Of a stretch of DNA of 47,589 nt, positions 24,631-32,770 are shown in pieces. The position numbers were made by a program, and so were the translations under genes. The notes below the pieces were generated by a model that ran no database searches, was not told the origin of the DNA, and saw nothing but the letters and a program-made list of their open reading frames with translations. Position 1 is the stretch's first letter. Each line of letters starts with the position of its first letter. The stretch is from positions 1-47,589 of the forward strand of contig JAGBCB010000003.1 in assembly GCA_017938145.1 (NCBI GenBank). The letters run 5' to 3'. This DNA is from Lachnospiraceae bacterium (GTDB taxonomy: Bacteria; Bacillota; Clostridia; Lachnospirales; Lachnospiraceae).

Positions 24631-27591
24631 TTACTCTACGACAAAACTAAAGAAATATTCCGGTTCATCACTAAAATGCAGCCAGCCGGAATAACCGCCT
24701 TCTGCCTCAATGTATACCCATTCCACGCAATCCGTCTTTTTAATTGTCACATTGGTTAATTCTTTTGCTTCCGTGTAATCACCGGACAAGTCACGGTTCT
24801 TATACAATTTATACGGTTTATCCTTGTTTGCCCCGTAATTGTACCAACTTACATGGTCCGCCTTTTCTTCTGCCACTAATTCGTACTCCTGTGGAATCAC
24901 CTGCAGATTATGCTTATCATCCAACGCATAATGCGCATCTACATAGAAGGAAGCTTCAAAAAAGAAATGGTCCGTAAAAGAAATGGTATGCTCGTCCACT
25001 CTTGTGAACTCATCTAAATTTCCGCAGAATCTGGTTAATGTCTTTGTAGTCCCCGTTTCACTCACCACGGTATAAACTTCTTGAATACCTTTCACTTCAC
25101 GAAGTTCTTCTCCATTGTAAATGAACATACTTCCGCCATCGTCCATCAGCTCGTATATGCCGTCGGTGCTATCAATATCCAACAGCCAAAAGGAATGCGA
25201 AGTCCTGGCAGGATAAGAAAGCTGTATCTTCTCATCAATAAAAACTGAAACTCCACTAATGTAAAGCCGTTCTTCTTTTCCATCGCCGTTTAAATCAATC
25301 AGCCAAGCTGTTAAATTACTGTTATCCAGCTTCACATGGTCTGTAAAAGTAAGAGGCCGATATGTTAAATTCTTATTAATTGTCTGTTCAATCTCCAGCT
25401 TTCTTTGAGCGCGGTTTTGGGCAAATTCTTCTTCGGTAGTTCTGCATAATTTCAGAATTTTGGAATCTACTCCTTCATTTTCTCCGTATAATACCCAACC
25501 GAATTCATCCTCTGCTGTTCCGACAAAAAACCATTTCTCATCGCCGGAATCTCTCATACTCCGGATATAATGCGGATAATAGAGATGCTCCGTATAAGCA
25601 CTTTCCGCATTTCTCTGCTCGTACAAACGGAAGGTTCCGTTCCAGGTAATGCAATCGCTTCCCACATAGCCAATTCCCTCTTTTCTGGTAGAACTGTTTT
25701 CCGTGTTATAAGCAACCTTAAACCAATATCTGTCCCAGTTATCTTTCTCTACGCCAAGAACGGTTATTTTCGTTCCTCTGAGTATTCTTCCTAAACTTCC
25801 ATTTTGAGGAAACAGGCTTGGCTCACTTCTTATCCAGTCACCATCAACAACATAGCCTTCCAAAGGAAAGCTGTTTTTCTCTAATACGTATTTCAGGAAC
25901 TCTGTTTTTATTGCAAAATCTTCACTCGGAACAATCCATGTCTGCATCGGTGTCGGTGTTGCCGCGGTTATCTGTTCAATTGTCGCCTTTACAGCTCCTG
26001 CTTCAGTCAAATATGCACTGTTCACATAACCGTTCTTTATTTCTTTACTGTCTTTCTCCGCGCCAATCCAATTACTGTCTTTCTCCTCATAAGAAATCGC
26101 ATACCAATACTTTCCTTCCGCATCCTGTTCCACTGCATTAATCATAACTGTTGTTCCCGCTAAGAGGATGTCAATACGGTCTGCATCATAGCCGGCTGCC
26201 TTTCTCACATTTAACTTGGTCGCTAAGACACTTCCTTCCACAGGAAATTTGTTTGTTTCCAATATGTAGGTAAGAAGCTCATTCCTGCTGTGTTTTTCTT
26301 TACTCTTCTTTATATATTCTTCTAACGCAGGATCCACGGTCGGCGCAGGGGTTGCAGTTATCTGAGCCACTGCTGTCGGTGCAGGAGTCACAGTTGCCTT
26401 AGCCTCCGCTGTCGGCATCGGTGTCTCTGTCGCCACCGGTGCATTCTTATTATTTTTATCCTGTTCTCCCTTAGCTTCTCCCGTAAATACGAAGAAGCCG
26501 ATTCCTACTACTAATGCTGCCACCAGTAAACCGGTAATCAGCTTTGTCTGTTTTTTTATTGCAATTGCCTTCACCCGTTCTACAACCTCCTTTTTATCGG
26601 AAGCCATGAGTGTTGCCATGCCAAACACCTGCACTGCCCTGGACTGCTTTGCTGCCAGCTCCACCAGCGTATGGCCATAGCTGTAGCGTTCTTCCTCGCC
26701 CAGGCGCTCGATGGTGCGCTCGTCACAGGCCAGCTCCGCATCCTTTTTGGACAGCATCACTGCCACCCACACCAGTGGATTATACCAATGCAAAACCAGA
26801 CATACGGTGCGGCACAAAGACCATACCATGTCGCCCTGCAGATAATGACTGTACTCATGCTCCACGCAATACGTTTTCTCCTGTTCGTTCATCCCCTGCT
26901 TATTTAAATAAATGGAAGGATGAACTACTCCGTACAGACAGGAGGACATAATGCCGTCTGCCAGATAAACCGACAGCGCTTTCTTTCCCCTGCCCTTTCT
27001 TGCTAATGACGGAAGCTCCTTGCGGAACATTCCCAGTGTTGTGCTAAAAGAAATATTAACCACAAAAATTACGACCGCTATGCACACCATACCGATTATC
27101 CAGGCATACGGAAGCACCTTCTGCCAGGAAATTTCCGGGAAAGAAAACCCGAATGGTTCTTCTGCCGGAGTTTCTACAATAAAGTCTGGATTGGCGGCTG
27201 CTTCTGTTTTGATTTCAGGTGCAACCACCGGCGCTTCTGCGTGCATTTGCTCCTGTTTTTCCACCACCGGCGAATAATAAACAATGGCGTTGTCCGGCAG
27301 AGTGAAAACACCTTCGGAAACCATGGTATCCTGTTGTGATTCCTGTTGTAATTCCTGTTGCTTTTCTGCCTGCTGCAGTTCCAGATGCTCCTGTACCTGT
27401 GCCTTTCCTTCTTCCGCCAAAGACAAAAGATTAAAGGACAGTTCACCGAAATTCACCGGGCAAAGAAGGCGCACCAAAACAATAAGCCAAAGGGCATACA
27501 CAGCCTTCGCCTTCATTTTGTTTTTAAACAGTCCACGGACTGCCAGTACCAGCAAAATAAGCACCGACGATGTTAAAATCCACTCCGTCAT
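24631..27591 (-). CDS. BlaR1-like M56 peptidase with SH3-type sensor domains
   Basis: A 986-residue membrane metallopeptidase. The N-terminal part has paired helices, a loop rich in Gln/Glu, and the zinc site HEYSH at about 245-249, followed by AELACDE. A last helix lies at about 352-370. Outside is a Pro/Thr/Ala linker, then two SH3b-like domains (about 455-530 with KLNVRKAAGYD, and about 575-645 with DWIRSEPS), a beta-rich middle region with WLIDLNGDGKEE, and a third SH3-like end. In BlaR1 the outer domain senses a cell-wall signal and the peptidase inactivates BlaI; here the outer part would read cell-wall or surface ligands. The start is 1 nt after the BlaI stop. Confidence 0.88.
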   Translation of the reverse strand: MTEWILTSSVLILLVLAVRGLFKNKMKAKAVYALWLIVLVRLLCPVNFGELSFNLLSLAEEGKAQVQEHLELQQAEKQQELQQESQQDTMVSEGVFTLPDNAIVYYSPVVEKQEQMHAEAPVVAPEIKTEAAANPDFIVETPAEEPFGFSFPEISWQKVLPYAWIIGMVCIAVVIFVVNISFSTTLGMFRKELPSLARKGRGKKALSVYLADGIMSSCLYGVVHPSIYLNKQGMNEQEKTYCVEHEYSHYLQGDMVWSLCRTVCLVLHWYNPLVWVAVMLSKKDAELACDERTIERLGEEERYSYGHTLVELAAKQSRAVQVFGMATLMASDKKEVVERVKAIAIKKQTKLITGLLVAALVVGIGFFVFTGEAKGEQDKNNKNAPVATETPMPTAEAKATVTPAPTAVAQITATPAPTVDPALEEYIKKSKEKHSRNELLTYILETNKFPVEGSVLATKLNVRKAAGYDADRIDILLAGTTVMINAVEQDAEGKYWYAISYEEKDSNWIGAEKDSKEIKNGYVNSAYLTEAGAVKATIEQITAATPTPMQTWIVPSEDFAIKTEFLKYVLEKNSFPLEGYVVDGDWIRSEPSLFPQNGSLGRILRGTKITVLGVEKDNWDRYWFKVAYNTENSSTRKEGIGYVGSDCITWNGTFRLYEQRNAESAYTEHLYYPHYIRSMRDSGDEKWFFVGTAEDEFGWVLYGENEGVDSKILKLCRTTEEEFAQNRAQRKLEIEQTINKNLTYRPLTFTDHVKLDNSNLTAWLIDLNGDGKEERLYISGVSVFIDEKIQLSYPARTSHSFWLLDIDSTDGIYELMDDGGSMFIYNGEELREVKGIQEVYTVVSETGTTKTLTRFCGNLDEFTRVDEHTISFTDHFFFEASFYVDAHYALDDKHNLQVIPQEYELVAEEKADHVSWYNYGANKDKPYKLYKNRDLSGDYTEAKELTNVTIKKTDCVEWVYIEAEGGYSGWLHFSDEPEYFFSFVVE

Positions 27592-27592
27592 G

Positions 27593-27982
27593 TTATTTTT
27601 CTCCCTTCTTCTCCGCTGCATCTAAAAGGGCATGAAGCTCAGCAATTTCTTCTGCCGTTAAATTGTTTCTTTTTACCATGGCACTCATCATGAGACCCAC
27701 ACTGCCCTGATATACACGGTCAAGGAAGGACTCGGTTTCCTGATGGGTTGCCTCTTCCTGGTCTACCAGCGGATAGTAAAGTCTTGCCTTTGCGCCCTCC
27801 TCACAGCGAAGCAGACCCTTTTCGGTCATTCGCTTTACCATGGTGGTGCTGGTGCTCTTTGCCCAGCCGGCACGCGTCTGCATATCTTTTACAATCTGCA
27901 TTACCGTCTTTGGGGATTCCTCCCACAGACATTCTAAAACTAACCATTCTGTTTTTGTGAGCTCAATGTTTTGATTTTCCAT
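27593..27982 (-). CDS. BlaI/MecI/CopY-family repressor
   Basis: A 129-residue repressor with an N-terminal winged helix (LTKTEWLVLECLWEESPKTVMQIVKDM, then STSTTMVKRMTEKGLL) and a C-terminal dimerisation region (SFLDRVYQGSVGLMMSAMV). Family members bind inverted repeats of TACA/TGTA type and are cleaved or released by the partner M56 protein. AGGAG lies 7 nt before the ATG. It is first in a two-gene operon with the M56 gene, and two TGTA-TACA sites lie in its promoter, so autoregulation is expected. Confidence 0.93.
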   Translation of the reverse strand: MENQNIELTKTEWLVLECLWEESPKTVMQIVKDMQTRAGWAKSTSTTMVKRMTEKGLLRCEEGAKARLYYPLVDQEEATHQETESFLDRVYQGSVGLMMSAMVKRNNLTAEEIAELHALLDAAEKKGEK

Positions 27983-28063
27983 GTTATTTCTCCTAATCGT
28001 TTCTTGATGTTCGAGGAATTCGCGAGGTTCCTCTCCTATATAGGTATTTCAAGACGTACTAAC

Positions 28064-28107
28064 TTGTAGTACAATTTTAATATAGCACAGGTGTACTACA
28101 TTGTCAA
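28064..28107 (-). promoter_or_regulatory. BlaI-M56 operon promoter with two operators
   Basis: On the minus strand TTGACA (28107-28102), 17 nt, TATATT (28084-28079). The spacer holds TGTAGTACA (28100-28092) and the region after the -10 holds TTGTACTACAA (28074-28064). Both are TGTA-N-TACA palindromes, 27 bp apart centre to centre. Confidence 0.8.
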
Positions 28108-28125
28108 CCAGTTTTTGTTCTCTAA

Positions 28126-28168
28126 ATAAAAAACTGCGAATCCCCCTAATTTTAGAGAGTTTCGCAGT
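28126..28168 (-). terminator. Terminator of hicAB
   Basis: On the minus strand ACTGCGAA, a 20-nt loop and TTCGCAGT, followed by TTTTTTATTT. Confidence 0.82.
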
Positions 28169-28174
28169 CTCTGT

Positions 28175-28519
28175 TTATCTTGCCAGTTTATAAAGTGCCA
28201 GCTGATTCAGGCTCACGCCCTCCTGCTCCGCTTCAATTGCCAACCGCTGATGCAACGATTTTGGTAAACGTACCACAAACTTTCCACTGTAATTACTCAC
28301 TGCTTCCGGTACGGGTATCGGTAAATTGTGTTCTAATTTTACTTCTAAATATCCTTCCATTGCTTCATTTAAGCTTGTATATAGTTCTTCCAAAGTATCT
28401 GCGGTGCTCTGGCAACCATCCAGTTCCAAAATACGACCATAAAAATAGTGACCGCTTTCATCATGCATTTCCTGAACCAGTCTTGTATAAGGCAATTTCA
28501 TATAATCCTGCAATTCCAT
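28175..28519 (-). CDS. hicB: HicB-family antitoxin
   Basis: A 114-residue antitoxin. The N-terminal partial RNase H-like fold has YFYGRILELDGCQSTADTLEEL, typical of HicB. The C-terminal part (GKFVVRLPKSLHQRLAIEAEQEGVSLNQLALYKLA) is a ribbon-helix-helix DNA-binding domain. It neutralises HicA by covering its active site and represses the operon. It follows hicA by 14 nt, the hicA-hicB order. A palindrome over the hicA promoter is a plausible operator. Confidence 0.92.
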   Translation of the reverse strand: MELQDYMKLPYTRLVQEMHDESGHYFYGRILELDGCQSTADTLEELYTSLNEAMEGYLEVKLEHNLPIPVPEAVSNYSGKFVVRLPKSLHQRLAIEAEQEGVSLNQLALYKLAR

Positions 28520-28533
28520 GTTCGCAGCCCTCC

Positions 28534-28767
28534 TTAAAATTTGTTGTCAATTCTGTATAAAATATCCATAACATATGCTTTTTTCAACGGACTTTCCTGC
28601 TTAATTGTAATAACATCTCCCGTTTGCAAATTTAAATACTGGCCATGACTTCCTTTTTGCCTTACGAGTTCATAGCCATGCGCCCTTAATACTTTTTCTG
28701 CCTCTTCCAGCCGGATTCCGGTAGGCTGACGACGCATTTTTTCAATAGTCTTTTCTGTTTTTGACAC
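28534..28767 (-). CDS. hicA: HicA-family mRNA interferase toxin
   Basis: A 77-residue toxin with the double-stranded-RNA-binding-like HicA fold. The catalytic histidine lies in RQKGSHGQYLNLQTG; the N-terminal helix (RLEEAEKVLRAHGYELV) matches the family. It cleaves mRNA in a ribosome-independent manner until bound by HicB. The start is GTG at 28767 with AAAGG 8 nt upstream. A slightly longer N-terminus than the shortest HicA proteins (about 60 residues) is visible (KTEKTIEKMRRQP). Confidence 0.92.
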   Translation of the reverse strand: MSKTEKTIEKMRRQPTGIRLEEAEKVLRAHGYELVRQKGSHGQYLNLQTGDVITIKQESPLKKAYVMDILYRIDNKF

Positions 28768-28788
28768 TACTTCTGCCTTTCTCTTATT

Positions 28789-28818
28789 ATGGTACTATAT
28801 TTAGTATCAATAAGTCAA
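28789..28818 (-). promoter_or_regulatory. hicAB promoter with palindromic operator
   Basis: On the minus strand TTGACT (28818-28813), 18 nt, TACCAT (28794-28789). TACTA-N4-TAGTA (28793-28806) overlaps the -10 and is a likely HicB site. Confidence 0.55.
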
Positions 28819-28829
28819 TATAAAAATAC

Positions 28830-29014
28830 CCTCTATGCTCCATATTCAGTTTTACATTGTTTTGGGATTTTACCTTGAAAATTTCCTTTTACAAAGAACT
28901 TTAAAGATGGTTCTATTATATCTCCACAATATATCCTTGTCTACATATATCCTGATTTTACAACATAAAACTTTTTCATCTTTTTTTGTTCATTTTTCAC
29001 AACACCAGCCGCAA
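28830..29014. other. AT-rich intergenic stretch with no gene
   Basis: Between the hicAB promoter and the BlaI-like operators. A short open frame here has no ribosome site, low-complexity hydrophobic composition and no recognisable family, so I do not call it. No hairpin or promoter is seen. Confidence 0.6.
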
Positions 29015-29084
29015 ACTACTCCAGTAGTGTTGACAAATTCACACTACTGTGGTAGTGTATGGGTAAACAAACTACCAGAGTAGT
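29015..29084 (+). promoter_or_regulatory. Promoter with three evenly spaced BlaI-like operators
   Basis: Three ACTAC-N4-GTAGT sites lie at 29015-29028, 29043-29056 and 29071-29084. Their centres are exactly 28 bp apart. The promoter is TTGACA (29030-29035), 17 nt, TAGTGT (29053-29058). Site 2 overlaps spacer and -10, site 3 lies at the start of the transcript and site 1 just before the -35. Confidence 0.8.
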
Positions 29085-29099
29085 GTGAAAGGAGATGTT

Positions 29100-30779
29100 A
29101 TGAAACTAACTAAAGAACTTAACACCACCGGCAAAAAAATACTTGTTCCCTACTTCCTTTTTCTTGCTGTTTTAGAACTCCTGGCCTACCTATCCGGCGG
29201 CATTTTCTCCGTGATTGCTGCCCGGATTTGGCTGGCAACCGCATTGTTTTGCCTCTTATTGTTTTTGATTACAGTACTGCAAACCGCATTTTCTGACCTG
29301 CGAAACCAACGATTCCTACTGTTTTTTGGTTACCTTCTTCTTTTACTGCCCTTTCTTTTTAGAATCGGTGACCTCGGCTACTCTGATGTCAGTTTCGAAT
29401 CCACACAGCAGCTGGCTGCCGGCCTGGATTCTTTTACCGCAAAGGATTTCAACTATACCGGCGTGGCATTTTTAGACTATGCCAACCGCCAATATGTGTT
29501 AAACGCCCTACCGGCCCTGCTTTTCGGACGCAGCATTTTTACCCTGCATCTGGGCTTTGCCCTGCCCTTCCTGATGGGCGTCACTCTGTGGTTTCTGGAG
29601 CTTCGGGCATGGTTACGGCACCTAAGCCTCCGGGAAGATTTTGCCCTGCTTCCGCTGTATGCCCTGCCGGTGTTTCCTTACATCACCGAGTATTTTATGA
29701 ATTTTGAACAGACCCTCAATCCGGTATCTTACACCCTGCTGGGACTGGCACTGCTTCTTCGTTTTTACAGAAAACAAGATGCCGCCGGACTCATCAGCCT
29801 TTCCTTTGTGGGCGGCATGTGCTGCAACTCCTACACCCCGGTGCTGGCCTTTTTCGGATTTTTGCTGGTATTTTTAGGGCTGTATGGCATTCGTACACCG
29901 CGGACACTTCGAAAAACCGGCTTGTGTTTTGCCCTGATTTTTCAGCTGTGTTGCTATTTTGCCGCCACCCTGGTCACCAGACAGAAGGACATGATTACCA
30001 CCGTCAACCCGGAGCCTTCCGTACTAAAAGCAATTCTCTCCTCCTGGTTTGACTTTTTTCTGGACCGGGAAGCCCTGTTCTGGGGTATCTGGCTGTTTGT
30101 GCTGCTTGCTTATCTGCTTTTTGCTCTTCTTGGCACGCTGGGCTTTTTCCATTTTCTTGTAGCCGGATGGATGCTGCTTACCGCCTTTTTTTCCAGCTAT
30201 CTGGCAGGCTACACCACCTATGACAAGGCCCACGAAATCCAGCGCAACATGCTGATTCTTCCTGTGTTTGTCACTGCCGTTTTCTTTGCCTCGGTCCGTT
30301 TTTTTAAAAAGCATCCGGTCCGTCCGCCAAAAATCTTGCTGCCTGCCTCACTGATTTTACTCCTTTTGCTGGGAGAATATAATTTTTGCCGGGAGCACCA
30401 CTCCTTTACCTACTACCGGCATGTGCAGCCTATGAAATATATGCTTGCTTACACTGAGGCGCTTCTGGAAAAACAGGGCATCCGGGACATAGAAGAATTC
30501 AACCTGATTTTGCTGACCGACAACCGCCTGCTCAGCAATTTGTCCGATTACACCGCCTTTTTTTATCCGGAGGCCCACCCCTATGTGTTTGCTGTTCATG
30601 AGTTTCCTGATACACTGCAAACAGACATCGATACCAGCCTGCCAACCTTTCTTTTGTGCGAAACAGAAGACTTTCCGAAAGCAATGACGGGTACCCTTTC
30701 CAACCAAAGCTTTGAAAACAAGCGCTATAACACTACCATCGCCTGGTACTGCTTTCAGCCAAACTTAACAACCCCATAA
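29100..30779 (+). CDS. Polytopic membrane protein, GT-C-like layout, unknown function
   Basis: A 559-residue protein with about eleven membrane helices and a C-terminal soluble domain of about 130 residues. After the third helix an outside loop contains RIGDLGYSDVSFESTQQ, an acidic loop in the place where GT-C glycosyltransferases carry their catalytic Asp; the many-helix layout and later extracytoplasmic domain also fit that class. I cannot name a family. The start is ATG 29100 with AGGAG close upstream; a GTG 15 nt earlier lies in the operator. It sits under three BlaI-like operators next to M56/BlaI genes, so it may be a cell-envelope gene controlled by that sensor pair. Confidence 0.75.
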   Translation: MKLTKELNTTGKKILVPYFLFLAVLELLAYLSGGIFSVIAARIWLATALFCLLLFLITVLQTAFSDLRNQRFLLFFGYLLLLLPFLFRIGDLGYSDVSFESTQQLAAGLDSFTAKDFNYTGVAFLDYANRQYVLNALPALLFGRSIFTLHLGFALPFLMGVTLWFLELRAWLRHLSLREDFALLPLYALPVFPYITEYFMNFEQTLNPVSYTLLGLALLLRFYRKQDAAGLISLSFVGGMCCNSYTPVLAFFGFLLVFLGLYGIRTPRTLRKTGLCFALIFQLCCYFAATLVTRQKDMITTVNPEPSVLKAILSSWFDFFLDREALFWGIWLFVLLAYLLFALLGTLGFFHFLVAGWMLLTAFFSSYLAGYTTYDKAHEIQRNMLILPVFVTAVFFASVRFFKKHPVRPPKILLPASLILLLLLGEYNFCREHHSFTYYRHVQPMKYMLAYTEALLEKQGIRDIEEFNLILLTDNRLLSNLSDYTAFFYPEAHPYVFAVHEFPDTLQTDIDTSLPTFLLCETEDFPKAMTGTLSNQSFENKRYNTTIAWYCFQPNLTTP

Positions 30780-30784
30780 TTTGA

Positions 30785-30841
30785 TTGACACATGCATAAG
30801 ACTGTGGTAGTATGAAGTCAGACAGAAACTACCGCAGTCGT
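30785..30841 (+). promoter_or_regulatory. Promoter with two degenerate BlaI-like operators
   Basis: TTGACA (30785-30790), 17 nt, TAGTAT (30808-30813). AAGAC-TGTG-GTAGT (30798-30811) overlaps the -10 and ACTAC-CGCA-GTCGT (30828-30841) lies at the transcript start. They are variants of the sites before the previous gene, and both leaders share GTGTGAAAGGAG. Confidence 0.65.
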
Positions 30842-30858
30842 GTGAAAGGAGCGTTACT

Positions 30859-32376
30859 ATGACACTACTAAAAATGAGTATTTACGGTGCGGTCATTATT
30901 TTGGCCATTGTCCTAATCCGTGCCTTAACCTTACATAAGCTTCCCAAAAAAATCTTTGTAATTTTGTGGAGCATTGCCTTGCTGCGTCTTTTGGTGCCCT
31001 TTGAAATTTCTTCATCCTACAGCATTTACTCACTGTTACCAAAACAGCAGACAAATACATATGAGTTGCAAGTCACGGAACCATCGGAGCATAACACCTA
31101 TTTTCCGGCGGAAGAATCTGAATTTGCCCTTCCACCGGTTTCCGATATGCCATCCATGGCAGGAACCGAATTACCGCCGGCACCAGCCAACACCGTTACC
31201 TCTGCAGGCAGCACCGCCCTCCGGCAGCTTCTCCCGGTTCTTTGGACCATCGGCACCGCACTTTGTGCCCTGTATTTTTGCGTGTCCTATTTGAAATGCT
31301 ACCGGGAATTCTCTACTTCCCTGCCGGTAAAAGAACCTTTTGCAGCGGAATGGCTGAACACCCATCCCTTGCGGCGCACCATTTCCATCCGCCAGTCGGA
31401 CCGGATTGAAACACCGTTAACCTACGGCATTTTCCGCCCGGTTATCCTGCTGCCAAAAACTATGGACTGGCAAAACCGCCAGCAAACCGACTATATTTTA
31501 TATCACGAATTTACCCATATCCGGCGCTTCGACCAGGCGACAAAGCTTCTCCTGATTGCCGCCCTGTGTCTTCACTGGTTTAACCCGTTTGTATGGGTGA
31601 TGTATTATTTCTTTAACCGGGACATCGAACTTTCCTGCGACGAATGTGTACTTAAGCACAACAAGGAAGCACGCTCCGCCTACGCCATGACCTTAATCCA
31701 CATGGAGGAAAACCGGACCCACATGGCGCCGCTGTTCAGTCACTTTGGTGAAAATGCCATTGAAGAACGAATTACCGCCATCATGAAAATGCAAAAAGTC
31801 ACCTTCGGCATCAGCCTGTTCAGCATTCTGTTAGTACTGGCCGTTATCGTAACCCTGACTACCACCGCAAAAGCCGCCGAGGATGACCCGGCAAATCATC
31901 CGTTTCCTTCGGTTACCACAACACCGACTCCGACGCCGGACCCGGGACCTACGGCAACACCGTCCCCTACACCTAACCCGACGCCTACCACAACCCCAAC
32001 ACCTACACCGAACCCGGCGCCTACCACAACCCCGCCGCCTTCCATTTATCCGATAAACGGCAGTTACGCCGCCATCGTAAAGGGTTGCATGGAAAATGTT
32101 CTGATGCTGGATTTTGTAGAGTATGACACTTCCACCGGCGAAGTAACAAATCCCACAAGCCCCCTTGTCCACTACCAGGTAGCAAAGGATGTGGAAATCC
32201 GGCTCATAAATTTTGACGCAAAAGAAAACAATCCAGAGGATGATTACATCGTCACCGATGACCTATCAAAATTTATCTCCTCGGTGTACACCGAATACGG
32301 CTGGTCGAAAATGCCGTACTTCTTTGAAATCAAAGACGGCTTTATTACCGGTATTGAAGAAAAAATGATTCCATAA
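30859..32376 (+). CDS. BlaR1-like M56 membrane peptidase with P/T-rich linker
   Basis: A 505-residue protein. Two N-terminal helices (about 6-24 and 32-50), a variable loop, a third helix (about 122-145), the zinc site HEFTH at 216-220, ELSCDE at about 258-263, and a last helix at about 317-335. Outside follows a Pro/Thr-rich linker (about 350-394) and a small 110-residue domain ending EIKDGFITGIEEKMIP. The first 340 residues are close to the M56 protein encoded at 32771, so the two arose by duplication around the blaI gene between them. Likely role: transmit an envelope signal to the BlaI repressor. AAAGGAG lies 7 nt before the ATG. Confidence 0.9.
   Translation: MTLLKMSIYGAVIILAIVLIRALTLHKLPKKIFVILWSIALLRLLVPFEISSSYSIYSLLPKQQTNTYELQVTEPSEHNTYFPAEESEFALPPVSDMPSMAGTELPPAPANTVTSAGSTALRQLLPVLWTIGTALCALYFCVSYLKCYREFSTSLPVKEPFAAEWLNTHPLRRTISIRQSDRIETPLTYGIFRPVILLPKTMDWQNRQQTDYILYHEFTHIRRFDQATKLLLIAALCLHWFNPFVWVMYYFFNRDIELSCDECVLKHNKEARSAYAMTLIHMEENRTHMAPLFSHFGENAIEERITAIMKMQKVTFGISLFSILLVLAVIVTLTTTAKAAEDDPANHPFPSVTTTPTPTPDPGPTATPSPTPNPTPTTTPTPTPNPAPTTTPPPSIYPINGSYAAIVKGCMENVLMLDFVEYDTSTGEVTNPTSPLVHYQVAKDVEIRLINFDAKENNPEDDYIVTDDLSKFISSVYTEYGWSKMPYFFEIKDGFITGIEEKMIP
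31916..32040 (+). repeat. Degenerate tandem repeat coding the Pro/Thr linker
   Basis: Repeating ACC/ACN-CCN codons (ACACCTACACCGAACCCGG and variants) encode the TPTPNP-type spacer between membrane and outer domain. Such tracts can change length by slippage. Confidence 0.6.
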
Positions 32377-32394
32377 AATAAAAGGAGAATTATC

Positions 32395-32754
32395 ATGTCT
32401 GTTAAATTATTTGATTCCGAATTAAAAATTATGAACGTGCTGTGGCAGGAGGGTGACTGTACCGCTAAGCACATTTCCGACGTATTAAAGGAGGAAACCG
32501 GCTGGAACATGAACACCACCTACACCCTCATTAAGCGCTGCATCAGCAAGGGTGCCATTGAACGTACCGAACCAAACTTTATGTGTCACGCCCTGATTCC
32601 GAAGCAAGAAGTACAGGAGGCAGAAACCAACGAACTCATTGACAAAATTTATGACGGTTCTGCCGACAAACTGTTCGCCGCCCTGCTTGGCCGCAAAAAA
32701 CTTTCCAAGGAGCAGATTCAGAAACTGAAGGACATCGTAGGAGAACTGGAATAG
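32395..32754 (+). CDS. BlaI/MecI-family repressor
   Basis: A 119-residue winged-helix repressor: FDSELKIMNVLWQEGDCTAKHISDVL, then NTTYTLIKRCISKGAIER, then a dimerisation region (LIDKIYDGSADKLFAALLGRKKL). It is divergent from the BlaI at 27593, so the two probably prefer different sites. The nearest palindromes of a distinct type are the ACTAC-N4-GTAGT sites before 29100 and 30859. It lies between two paralogous M56 genes, 18 nt after the first and 16 nt before the second, in one operon. AAAGGAG lies before the ATG. Confidence 0.93.
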   Translation: MSVKLFDSELKIMNVLWQEGDCTAKHISDVLKEETGWNMNTTYTLIKRCISKGAIERTEPNFMCHALIPKQEVQEAETNELIDKIYDGSADKLFAALLGRKKLSKEQIQKLKDIVGELE

Positions 32755-32770
32755 AAAAGGAGGAATCCTT

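Noticed and set aside
28835-29083. Open frame of 82 codons before the membrane-protein gene
   Set aside because: No ribosome site, it runs through three operators and a promoter, and its composition is that of AT-rich noncoding DNA.
31916-32040. CRISPR-like or satellite repeat
   Set aside because: Periodicity follows proline/threonine codons within an open frame and no constant spacer length exists.
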